64,000 nucleotides of DNA from Deltaproteobacteria bacterium. GTDB lineage: Bacteria; Bdellovibrionota; UBA2394. How positions within the stretch are numbered: the first letter of the stretch is position 1; every line of letters begins with the position of its first letter. The position numbers and the translations under genes are program-made. Where the stretch lies: the NCBI GenBank assembly GCA_017302715.1, contig JAFLCD010000001.1, forward strand, positions 487,548 to 551,547, read 5' to 3'. Below the pieces are notes generated by a model. The model did no database searches. It was not told where the DNA came from and saw nothing but the letters and a program-made list of their open reading frames with translations. Shown here piece by piece: positions 46,201 to 53,002 of this stretch.

Positions 46201-47569
46201 TTGGACGTTAGATGTGAAAAACAATTCAGATCACAGCGGTTTACTCGCGAGATCTGAGGAGCGGATCCAATATCAAAACACGACTTCAGGAAGCGGATTT
46301 GAAACTACAAAAACGGTTCGTGTTATTGAGTCGGCTCGATTCTACGGATCATTCCCGATTCCTTCTTATGTAGGTGGAATAGAGAAAGTTCCATTTGTAG
46401 AAATCATTTCCGATTCAAAATTAGATCCAAATTATAAAACCCTTAACCCAGTAGGAGCCGCTCAACAGGCCGCAGATCTTTCAGGAACTTGGATCAATGT
46501 TTTTGGACCACAAGGACCTTTAGCTGCACTTCGCTTAGAAACTTCAGCGGGAGCAGTTTGTACTTCAAGTACCTCAGGTTGTGAGTGGGCGATGTATACT
46601 TACGTTTACGACGCTCGTGGAAATGTGAAAAATTTCTATAAGTGTGACGACAGTTGTTATCCCGGGGGATTCTTGGGAAATGCTGGTGGAAGTGTAAACT
46701 CTCAATATCGCTTACCTCCAAAACAAGAAATTCGTTACGGTGCTTTCAACAACGGGGTTTTGGCGTCATATACAACTGTATTTGCAAAAGAAACGGATTG
46801 TTTAACGACCAATTCAAGTACCTTGACGACACCTCCGCAGGCTTACTGTTATACAACTTCAACTCCAGACACAGCGAAGTATTTTTCGACGATGAGTCCA
46901 GAAATTCAACCGCTGATGGCTCGTTATCAAGCTATGGGTGGTCGAGCAGATATCTTAAATAATATTTATTTGCGTGGAAGCGATACTGTCTACTCGCCGT
47001 TCCTAGGAAAAACCTTGGATTACGACGATGAAGACGATCGAAAATGTATGAGTAGTGGCAGCGTTCTTGCTCAAGCTCAGATCCAGCTCAACTCTGTTCG
47101 TTTTGCGGGTCAAACCAATCTTTATTACAATGCATTTTCCCCATCAGCGTCTGAGCTTAAAAAGTTTGCCGACGACTACAATAAATTCGTTTCGGATGGA
47201 GTGCCGTGGGATCAAGATACAAGTTGGTTAGGTCAGTTTGATGGCATCTTTGGAATGACTTCACCTGGTGGTGCCGCTCGTTGGGCCAAACAAAATGGAT
47301 ATCAAAAACAACTTTCGTTCACTGGTGTTTATCCCCAGTGGGTTGCTCCAGCTCAAAACTTTGCCTATGGAGTTTCAGCGACGGCTGCAAGTTTTGCATT
47401 AGGAAGCGTTATCGGAGGCGTAGTTGGAGCCGCAGGAAATTGGGCGAGCTTAGGTAGAATGGGTGGTTTCTTAGGAAGAGAAATTACTGCCGCTGCTGCT
47501 CAGGCGCCGCTCGACGCCGCAATGTATTCTGGTTTCGAAGCGCTCGAAGCCCCAGATATGGATGAGTAA
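40229..47569 (+). CDS. RHS/YD-repeat-like giant lipoprotein (2446 residues)
   Basis: The lipoprotein signal ends in LLQAC with Ser-Thr following, so an outer-membrane lipoprotein is expected. From residue ~316, 'NFDIQRTYRSFNGHVGDFGRNWDASF' is the usual entry to an RHS shell ('I-R-Y-S...G-fG-W'). Degenerate YD repeats follow over ~1800 residues, for example 'DKSGNITLYTYTNDNLTQV', 'WDHAGRVLTSTI', 'YEYSPYGEVKKT', 'FDDVGRVTGGS', 'FDGLGDMYHM' and 'YVYDARGNVKNF'. The hyperconserved core motif DPxGRF before the toxin is not seen. Near the end is a Gly-rich hydrophobic segment ('ALGSVIGGVVGAAG'), and only ~50 residues follow, too few for a toxin domain. RHS proteins usually encapsulate a C-terminal effector; this one may act with the next two genes. 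Confidence 0.8.
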   Translation: MLKNNLNLILVMGALSLLQACSTNPPLSNSRITPKEKISAALPVKAKNLSAYFSGSSINILNPGTNNPSLYGAYAKPECSQYYRLMGMPANSPCIYLDAWKYQGTTPVDSSVPDVKTALEAFNAHPQPGLQKILVMDLKINPWNSDDIPQVNIEHAKPFAALVYALDFQAKKVYVLNPQHLNYSVISDAANTFTSVEAINPRGWFRGAFGSLESSKISSKTSIIQLDRYQGVGNTGTQPPTTPIDLQSGGPLPQIKVLVRPEGYSARMPEFNMMSVITDNNQELIRGATRHGLVNPATGEFSFAHDDLLYPLRDTAMNFDIQRTYRSFNGHVGDFGRNWDASFLMAKEFYEMSDPIHSAQDTFEFLSSGDGRKFFIPENASSPLAAGPFWDANDPHKPNVSASKLFSDNLSGASFEINGRLVSKRDSATTNSVYHLYDGSLRMMMDQIAARNEFSDMQTILTNFKDAENSFADYLATNNASKLEEAQYYASLNLSKSGNFIYFFRNAQGYISGVTDKSGNITLYTYTNDNLTQVKRFVRHNPLGKSSPETALFSLYSYTYSGLSGLSDTWNGLIKTINTYERANAVSSINYASDPKLFGEAPVVTDYQLGTLSQTFSYNFSDQSASSPTLTAKQTQVEDGMGRKYFYTFDDIGFVNKIEGPTETSNRDTLFKAFMDRKLLRVVDVISRGVETINKYNRTTGELTQTLRCADLQAGQATASTKSVAVEDSSGNYESTLACEGASRKTNYFAGQFYTPDFFIDFSAPLIPLKTSIPGSSALSITDEVSENLKSGCLGGLGQVHRYNTGTGEANLDQISGVYCDTTLGADTRGGRWLAMAMINTFSDSIVKQQLSVQYPFTPGSAYGIDTPYPTAYYIDRQPSYTGAGSTLETAFADQSGFFNFLPTLGFDSAHSPLDSQIYDLPNQYSPGLKSLTGKTFKIFAPQGHSLLEFLVSHPVTGNDEALGQVHRFYDERAPFPIETTTLQMAARRFSSDTTSNVFFSSLSDAKYFNPQTGQYSAWSELADEINYAKSAFEDDIQISNQKTLDPLTLKVTQALDPSTGSVMDYLYENTSRKDLLTQIQKKSVAYCNSNDTRCVSQAASTHLVWEITKLTYDSFDQVTNTKTYFPEAVAATVPAIGSRFTSTTNAFRTSFDRGLKSVTKDTTAITGGYIEATENTAWDHAGRVLTSTITRSGGPSGVNLPNITVQYEYSPYGEVKKTTKQTGSLSSVSEVVQDTDTGVVTETRESKSGTNMDAETYISQFSNFDGNRNPRDILDVSRQQLTQKTGTLDRDPVTKIYAPDEYRGNSPFYFFSWTDGAVDGCGNVIVTRKWTDEYNSILSFQATDDNFCLPSQAVSSNLRTTDFVYSGLLNKSISDQTGNPGLGIPFNSTYTVTDHSANPYSIQFNYLQCKKASDSERCDGPGVIYGFSQTATKPIQDANLTGGPTQYELVLQKASAVYASAAGPLHYKEFLPEIGTVVKKDISHSSSFEQIEHAYSNLTGPSGMNQKSEPYSLEESQANAVSVNSSRVASLHPVFGQSYKELQTISHPKYGTDNLTMISTFDDVGRVTGGSRTVNSVERSSSAINQYFKGQSKKTTTAWTKNSQAGTRILENTSFATGANSESSELPGNTSLSFQNPGGVTSTATIATEFDGLGDMYHMTYTDTMPSQVSGIDLTSDQKVIKDLARRITQEEITLQDQISSGGSSSYTVNGISFPRTILSSSNQKLTLNYDYNAYLGHITYGSAQTPIMKVTGNVPGMSGKSFSIYYKGNIGSVDGSLSYIRIQTPATSQFSSGRSLNIPIARIPRMQEPYVGSVDSAAGVVKSNSNIKVWPPAYPIQAGYLQTTGAPNYRTTEFVGGGDRASDRGWVEYADDNYTKQSFTVNSSVSYLDSLTWSGSDVGNILNSSSSSIIYKASDQVANSDQLARYQSCDGTYWGNQKSGSSPLLTHSLLASQSTGDRYDYYNGNGKLMASKRTFYSHPSSSPSTSNEIWTLDVKNNSDHSGLLARSEERIQYQNTTSGSGFETTKTVRVIESARFYGSFPIPSYVGGIEKVPFVEIISDSKLDPNYKTLNPVGAAQQAADLSGTWINVFGPQGPLAALRLETSAGAVCTSSTSGCEWAMYTYVYDARGNVKNFYKCDDSCYPGGFLGNAGGSVNSQYRLPPKQEIRYGAFNNGVLASYTTVFAKETDCLTTNSSTLTTPPQAYCYTTSTPDTAKYFSTMSPEIQPLMARYQAMGGRADILNNIYLRGSDTVYSPFLGKTLDYDDEDDRKCMSSGSVLAQAQIQLNSVRFAGQTNLYYNAFSPSASELKKFADDYNKFVSDGVPWDQDTSWLGQFDGIFGMTSPGGAARWAKQNGYQKQLSFTGVYPQWVAPAQNFAYGVSATAASFALGSVIGGVVGAAGNWASLGRMGGFLGREITAAAAQAPLDAAMYSGFEALEAPDMDE

Positions 47570-47574
47570 AATTT

Positions 47575-48378
47575 GTGAAGCTTTATTCATTCATTATTTT
47601 TGTTTCGATTGTATGTTTCGCTAGCGTTGCAGAGGCCGGAAAATTTCGCTTGGGATCGATGTCGAGAAATAAGGCGGCTCGATTCTCTAGCGCGGCCGAT
47701 AAAGCGCTTATCGCTGGGATCAACGAAACAAATTTATCAGTGAGAATGCATCCAAGCTTCAAAGGCAGTTCGCTAAAATCAATCGAAGATACTCAAAATC
47801 AAGTTTATCGAATTATTAGCCGATATCTCGATCGACTTGAAAGAAAAGGATTGAGTAAATTTGAAAGAGAATTTTTGACCGAAGTAAACGCTGCGGGATC
47901 AAAAATTAAATTTGAAGTTACTGTTTTTCCGTCAGGCACGCCCACGTCCACTTGGGGGCAATTGAGCAGAAATCCAATGGTACCGGGTGGACAGATGATT
48001 GAAGTCAGACTTGCAAATCTTAAGCCCGAGCTTTTTGACGGCAATGTTCCACCTCGATTGCTCTCTTATTACGATACCGCTATTCATGAGGGCAGCCACT
48101 GGATGGATAACAGAAAACAAATTTGGTTTGGAAATTTACAAGATGCGACTTTAAGAAAATCTTTTAAAGCAGAGAGTTTTCCTGACGTAGGGATATTAGC
48201 AGCAGAAATGAAGGCCAATTTGAATGCTCTTGGGAATTATAACGATGCGCGTCGTGCGACTGCTACCTATTACAAAGGTGCTTTGGGATTGAGTCGGCTT
48301 CATGAAGACCCGACTTCTTATCAGTGGCTTAAAATTCTCACTGAAGGAAAACTTTTCGACGATTTGACTGAACTGTAA
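47575..48378 (+). CDS. Exported protein with zincin motif HEGSH, possible effector
   Basis: A 267-residue protein starting with GTG 5 bases after the RHS-like gene. The signal peptide ends AEAG. 'YYDTAIHEGSHWMDN' contains HExxH at residues 171-175, and E211 in 'LAAEMKANL', 36 residues later, could be the third zinc ligand as in gluzincins. The domain before it is unassigned. The position directly after an RHS-type protein, where toxin domains or their cognate genes usually lie, suggests a secreted peptidase effector or a processing enzyme for the large lipoproteins. It could also be an inactive structural relative. The family is not recognised beyond the motif. Confidence 0.7.
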   Translation: MKLYSFIIFVSIVCFASVAEAGKFRLGSMSRNKAARFSSAADKALIAGINETNLSVRMHPSFKGSSLKSIEDTQNQVYRIISRYLDRLERKGLSKFEREFLTEVNAAGSKIKFEVTVFPSGTPTSTWGQLSRNPMVPGGQMIEVRLANLKPELFDGNVPPRLLSYYDTAIHEGSHWMDNRKQIWFGNLQDATLRKSFKAESFPDVGILAAEMKANLNALGNYNDARRATATYYKGALGLSRLHEDPTSYQWLKILTEGKLFDDLTEL

Positions 48379-48405
48379 ATAAATTAAAAATGGGTGGGGA
48401 AATTT

Positions 48406-49239
48406 GTGACTAAATTTAATTTTAAATTATTAAGCTTTTGTTTTTTATTTTTATTCTGTTTAGGCCAAGTCCATGCCGATCAAAGTATGAAAGGTTTTTT
48501 AAATGCTCGCGGTTTTTTTCAATCTGAAAGTAATCATCCCTATTTTCAATTTCATTTTGTGAACCACAAAAAGAGAATGGCCGTTCAAATAGTTGATGAG
48601 GTTTTCCAAGATCGAAGCTCGGGATGGGGTGTGGGATCCGAAATGTATAATTATTATCCTCCACGTATGGGTAATCCCGTTTATTATGATGTTCTCATTA
48701 GTCGACCAAGCGAAGCACAAATATTTAAAGTAAGAAATCGCTATCCAGGCTTGGGTTGGTTTGAGGTGGTAAATCCGGATCAAGTTGCAAAAAATACCTT
48801 CGATAGTTTTCTATACAGACGTGGCTTAAGAGATACGACTCCTTACGGAGAAATTGTAGACTATATGGGCATGTTGGAATTGAATAGAGACATAGCAAAA
48901 AATAAGTTAGTAAGAGAGTCATTAGAGCAGCAAATACAAATATCTCGAGTCGCAAAACTTTATCCAGCCGCTAAATTTTTAGAAGACCTAGATACTTATT
49001 CTCATATTTTTCCACATATGAATCGGCACGCTTCGGCGAGCGGAGCGGAATTTTTGGGTTCCCTTACTCGCCATACTATTTATGCAAAACCCGATAAAAT
49101 TAAGAGCGGCTTCTTGCGCGCGGCCTATCAATTTATGATCGATAGTCGCGTTTGGGAGCACGATATCTATGCGAGCGGTACTCACTCCAAAGGCTCTATT
49201 GTAAAAGACGCTCTAAAAATTCTTAGAGGTCGAAGATAA
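48406..49239 (+). CDS. Exported protein of unknown function, last gene of the RHS-type operon
   Basis: A 277-residue protein from GTG at 48406, chosen because GGGTGGGGA ends 6 bases upstream; an in-frame GTG at 48394 precedes it. The signal peptide ends VHAD. The mature protein mixes an N-terminal beta-rich part ('HPYFQFHFVNHKKRMAVQIVDEVF') with a helical C-terminal half containing several His and Asp residues ('DLDTYSHIFPHMNRHASASGAEFL', 'SRVWEHDIYASGTHSKGSIV'). No family is recognised. As the distal gene of an RHS-type locus it could be an immunity protein or second effector; export argues for a periplasmic or extracellular site either way. Confidence 0.68.
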   Translation: MTKFNFKLLSFCFLFLFCLGQVHADQSMKGFLNARGFFQSESNHPYFQFHFVNHKKRMAVQIVDEVFQDRSSGWGVGSEMYNYYPPRMGNPVYYDVLISRPSEAQIFKVRNRYPGLGWFEVVNPDQVAKNTFDSFLYRRGLRDTTPYGEIVDYMGMLELNRDIAKNKLVRESLEQQIQISRVAKLYPAAKFLEDLDTYSHIFPHMNRHASASGAEFLGSLTRHTIYAKPDKIKSGFLRAAYQFMIDSRVWEHDIYASGTHSKGSIVKDALKILRGRR

Positions 49240-50313
49240 TTAATTTTTAGGAATATTTTTTAGAACAGCTTTGCAGTTGCCAATGACAAAGCTAGATTCT
49301 GCAGCTGCCAATTGAATTAATTTTTCAGGGGTCCATCCGCTTTTGAGAGTTTTGAATTCTTCTGAAGGAATCTCGGCCATCAAATGAAAACTCGACCATT
49401 CCTTTATTTCACCGATCTTTGAAGCACTTCGTTTCTTGGCCCCTACTTGTTTAGAAAAAATTTCCACCGTTTTGCCTTTTAAGTTGGGCAGTTCAGTGCC
49501 CCAAGCATAAAATTTAATTTCTGCTTCGTCAGAAAATCTGAGCCAGAGGCCTGTGTCATTTGTCCCCGAAAATTCTCCCGATCGAATTTGAATTTTTCTT
49601 TTCTGTGAAAGTTCAATGGCCTCTTTAAATGTTCTGCCCTGATAAAATTCTAAATCGTCCTGAGCAATGAAAGCTATCTCTATGGGCTTTTCGTTTTTGC
49701 TCAGAGATTTACTAATAATAATATTTCCCTTTTTTCCAGATGGAATTTTGTCTTGAAGTGAATAAGAAGTGGCAGCCAAATCTCCGCTAATGACTCGATC
49801 TTCCTTAGAAAACGAAACCCATACACGAGAGGAATCTTCGATAAAGGATCTGAGTCTTTTTAACTCGATATCGCTGAGTTTATCATTTGTGGCAGAGAGA
49901 TCTTCTGGTCGCTTTGAAATGCCGAGGCGGGCTGAATATTCTTTTTCATGATAGTTAAGTTCGGCATCATTCCACTTTAAATATTTTTTTGAAATTTCAT
50001 AAATTTTATCTTCAAGCTCTTCAATTTTTTCAAAAATTCTTGAGTAAACCTCTTCGCTTGAGGTGTGCGGACTATTTTGAATTTGGTGGATGGATACCAT
50101 CCATTCCAATATATCGTGTTTTAATTTTTCGATATCTCCTGTGAATCTTTTAGCTCTTTCTAATTTGAAAATATTGCCTTCGATTCTTTCTAGAACTTTA
50201 ACGTCTTCACTTTCGCCTGCTAAGTCATCGGGATCGGCAAGTGCGGGGTGAGCCAAAAAAGCGCAAAGAAATAGCGATGAAAAAATCCCAAAAATCCAAC
50301 CCGCTGCATTCAC
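49240..50313 (-). CDS. Exported protein of unknown function, right paralogue flanking the lipoprotein operon
   Basis: About 357 residues from GTG at 50313. The signal peptide ends ALAD. A charged, coiled-coil-like segment covers ~25-130. The C-terminal part carries 'YQGRTFKEAIELSQKRK', 'IRSGEFSGTNDTGLWLRF', 'EIKFYAWGTELPNL' and 'EEFKTLKSGWTPEKLIQL', matching the gene at 33771-35033. Both copies face away from the central operon's direction and sit immediately outside it; this one converges on the operon with no spacer at all (49239/49240). Function unknown. An in-frame GTG at 50322 abuts the -10 box and is less likely the start. Confidence 0.72.
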   Translation of the reverse strand: MNAAGWIFGIFSSLFLCAFLAHPALADPDDLAGESEDVKVLERIEGNIFKLERAKRFTGDIEKLKHDILEWMVSIHQIQNSPHTSSEEVYSRIFEKIEELEDKIYEISKKYLKWNDAELNYHEKEYSARLGISKRPEDLSATNDKLSDIELKRLRSFIEDSSRVWVSFSKEDRVISGDLAATSYSLQDKIPSGKKGNIIISKSLSKNEKPIEIAFIAQDDLEFYQGRTFKEAIELSQKRKIQIRSGEFSGTNDTGLWLRFSDEAEIKFYAWGTELPNLKGKTVEIFSKQVGAKKRSASKIGEIKEWSSFHLMAEIPSEEFKTLKSGWTPEKLIQLAAAESSFVIGNCKAVLKNIPKN

Positions 50314-50322
50314 CTTGGCCAC

Positions 50323-50351
50323 ACACTAGAACAAAGCAAGGCCCATGCCAA
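50323..50351 (-). promoter_or_regulatory. Promoter of the right paralogue
   Basis: On the minus strand TTGGCA (50351-50346), 17-base spacer, TAGTGT (50328-50323), then 9 bases to the GTG at 50313. Same layout as at the left paralogue. The -35 box begins in the T-run of the hppA terminator. Confidence 0.5.
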
Positions 50352-50385
50352 AAAAAAACCGCCTAAGAGGCTCTCGAAGGCGGTT
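50350..50385 (-). terminator. Rho-independent terminator of hppA
   Basis: On the minus strand AACCGCCT (50385-50378) pairs with AGGCGGTT (50364-50357) around a 13-base loop, followed by a run of T. It lies 46 bases after the hppA stop. Confidence 0.9.
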
Positions 50386-50431
50386 TTAAATAGAAATATG
50401 AAATAATTTCGTAGACGAGAATTATTCTTCC

Positions 50432-52897
50432 TTAAGCGCTTGCTCGAGTTCGTTCAGGCGCATTTGTTGAAGAACTAGAACCAGATTGGCCCTGGCGAAC
50501 AATTTTCATTCCGTAGAAACTGCGACGTACGAAGAAAAGTCCTACGATGAAAAGAATTGTTCCAATCGTAACGGCCATCGTTCTATCGCTTGCTACAGCG
50601 ATTTCAACAGCGAGTAATCCGAACAAAGTCGTGAACTTGATGATCGGATTAAGTGCTACTGAAGACGTATCCTTAAATGGATCGCCTACGGTGTCTCCGA
50701 CAACACAAGCTGCGTGAAGTGGAGTTCCTTTTTCGCGAAGATCAACTTCAACAACTTTTTTAGCATTGTCCCAAGCTCCACCGGCATTCGCCATGAACAT
50801 CGCTTGAAAAAGTCCAAAGACTGCGATCGAAATCAAATAGCTTGCAAAGAAAGTCGCATCAAAAAATGCAAATCCCAAAGTGAAGCAGAAGATTACTCCG
50901 AAGATGTTAATCATTCCTGCTTGAGCATATTGAGTACAAATTTTGACGACTTCTTTAGAAGTTTCAACCGATGCTTTTGTGGCACCAGAATCGAGTCGAA
51001 TATTTTGTTTAATATATTCAACCGCTCTAAAAGCTCCGGTTACAACAGCTTGAGTAGACGCACCGGTGAACCAGTAAATCACAGCTCCACCTGCGATAAG
51101 TCCAAACAAAACTTTTGGATCAAGCAAATCGAGTTTCAAATTCAAAAGCAAAATGATCGAGAAGATCATCGTGGTGGCGCCGATGACGGCAGTGCCGATC
51201 AACACAGGTTTTGCAGTCGCCTTGAAAGTATTTCCAGCTGAATCATTTTCTTCGAGCAAATGTTTGCCTTTAGTGAAATCAGGTTTGAATCCGAAATCTT
51301 TTTGAATTTCTCCGCTGATATTATTGATGCTTTCAATCTGAGAAAGTTCAAAAACAGATTGAGCATTATCGGTAACGGGGCCGTAAGAATCTACAGCAAT
51401 CGTTACAGGTCCCATTCCAAGCATACCGAAGGCCACCAAACCAAAAGCAAAAACGCTTGGGTAAACCATGAATGCTTCGAGGCCGGTGTGAGATGTTAAG
51501 TAGGCAATAAACATCAAACCAACCAAAACCATTCCTTTCCAGAACGCAGAGAAATTTCCTGCGACCAAGCCAGAAAGAATATTGAGCGAAGCTCCACCTT
51601 CTCGAGAGGAAGTGACAACTTCTTTAACGTGAGTTGATTTAGAAGAAGTGAATATTTTTGTTAATTCAGGAATGATCGCGGCCGATAAAGTTCCGCAAGA
51701 GATGATGGTCGAAAGTTTCCACCAAAGTCCTGAAGCCATTTCGCCGATCAAAACGTAGCTGACAGCAAAGGTCACTGCCATTGAGACAAGTGAGGTTATC
51801 CAAACCAAGCTCGTCAATGGAGCTTCAAAATCAAAATGAGATTTTGCTTTATAGAGAGCTCGCGAGATCGCGCCATTGATCCAGTAAGAACCGATCGAAG
51901 TGGCGATCATCAAAACCCGCATGGCGAAAATCCAAACGATGAGACGAGCCTGAAGTTCTCCACCCCCTGCGCCCAAAGTGAGGTGCCCATCTGCGCCTCC
52001 GACCATTCCAACGGCGAGAACGATGAAGCTGATTAATGCAACTCCGGTCACACCGTAAGTTTCAAATCCGTCTGCTGTTGGACCAACAGAATCTCCAGCG
52101 TTGTCACCAGTACAATCGGCGATAACACCAGGGTTACGAGCGTCATCTTCTTTAATATTGAAAACGATTTTCATTAAATCAGAACCGATGTCTGCGATCT
52201 TGGTAAAGATACCGCCGCAGATACGAAGAGCAGAAGCACCAAGGGATTCGCCGATTGCAAATCCGATGAAACATGCACCTGCTGATTCGCGAGGAACAAA
52301 AAGCAAAATGTAAATCATCATGAAAAGTTCTACGCAAATCAAAAGAACGCCGATCGACATTCCAGAGCGAAGAGGAATTTCCATTACGGGATAAGGTTTG
52401 CCTTCAAGCGAAGCGAAAGCTGTTCTTGAGTTTGCAAAAGTATTGATTCGAATTCCGAACCAAGCCACTCCAAAGGATCCAAGAATACCAAGGACAGACC
52501 AAAACAAAATCAAAGCAACTTTGGACATTTCCATATTTCGTAGCGAGAAGAAGTAATAAAAAATCGCTGCGCCAATAAAAAGCTCAAGCAAAATGAGCAA
52601 CTTGCCTTGCTGAAGTAGATAGGTTTTACAAGTTTCGTAAATTAAATTTGAAACTTCGAGCATCGATTTGTGAGCTGGAAGTTTTTTGATTCGAATGTAT
52701 TCAACAATTCCGAATACAATTCCTAAGGCCACCACAATAAGGCCGTACTCTAAAAGAGCCGTTCCTGTGATGCTGTGTCCGAATAAATTAAAAGGAACGT
52801 TGAAGTCAGGAAGTGTTAATTCCGCTTCACTTGCAAAAGCAGATTTGCTTGCAAGTAGTCCAAACATAAATAGAAAGATCGCTTTGATTTTTTGCAT
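50432..52897 (-). CDS. hppA: Membrane-bound ion-pumping pyrophosphatase HppA
   Basis: An 821-residue inner-membrane pump with ~16 helices that uses PPi hydrolysis to move H+ (or Na+) out. The pyrophosphate site is seen in 'DIGSDLMKIVFNIKEDDARNP' and 'GVIADCTGDNAGDSVGPTADGFETYG', the second acidic set in 'TDNAQSVFELSQ', and the third in 'ACVVGDTVGDPFKDTS'. In the GNTxKA segment ('SAGNTFKATAKP') a lysine occupies the position that makes these pumps independent of K+. The usual 'DTSGPAL' is 'DTSSVAL' here. It is longer than typical (650-770) because of an N-terminal signal-like helix and internal loops. A terminator follows. Confidence 0.94.
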   Translation of the reverse strand: MQKIKAIFLFMFGLLASKSAFASEAELTLPDFNVPFNLFGHSITGTALLEYGLIVVALGIVFGIVEYIRIKKLPAHKSMLEVSNLIYETCKTYLLQQGKLLILLELFIGAAIFYYFFSLRNMEMSKVALILFWSVLGILGSFGVAWFGIRINTFANSRTAFASLEGKPYPVMEIPLRSGMSIGVLLICVELFMMIYILLFVPRESAGACFIGFAIGESLGASALRICGGIFTKIADIGSDLMKIVFNIKEDDARNPGVIADCTGDNAGDSVGPTADGFETYGVTGVALISFIVLAVGMVGGADGHLTLGAGGGELQARLIVWIFAMRVLMIATSIGSYWINGAISRALYKAKSHFDFEAPLTSLVWITSLVSMAVTFAVSYVLIGEMASGLWWKLSTIISCGTLSAAIIPELTKIFTSSKSTHVKEVVTSSREGGASLNILSGLVAGNFSAFWKGMVLVGLMFIAYLTSHTGLEAFMVYPSVFAFGLVAFGMLGMGPVTIAVDSYGPVTDNAQSVFELSQIESINNISGEIQKDFGFKPDFTKGKHLLEENDSAGNTFKATAKPVLIGTAVIGATTMIFSIILLLNLKLDLLDPKVLFGLIAGGAVIYWFTGASTQAVVTGAFRAVEYIKQNIRLDSGATKASVETSKEVVKICTQYAQAGMINIFGVIFCFTLGFAFFDATFFASYLISIAVFGLFQAMFMANAGGAWDNAKKVVEVDLREKGTPLHAACVVGDTVGDPFKDTSSVALNPIIKFTTLFGLLAVEIAVASDRTMAVTIGTILFIVGLFFVRRSFYGMKIVRQGQSGSSSSTNAPERTRASA

Positions 52898-53002
52898 TTT
52901 GAATCCTTGTTTTTTAATCGTTTATAAAACCCAATAACAGTTTTTAACCTGTTTAAGGTGTCTGAAGCGCTTAAAAAGTTCAACGGGTTTTCGGCAAAAA
53001 AA

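Noticed and set aside
47380..47569. C-terminal toxin domain on the RHS-like protein
   Set aside because: Only about 50 residues follow the hydrophobic Gly-rich segment and they contain no catalytic-looking motif.
40229..47569. Numerous antisense and out-of-frame open frames inside the two giant genes
   Set aside because: They are short, lack ribosome sites and recognisable domains, and are expected by chance opposite long genes of this composition.
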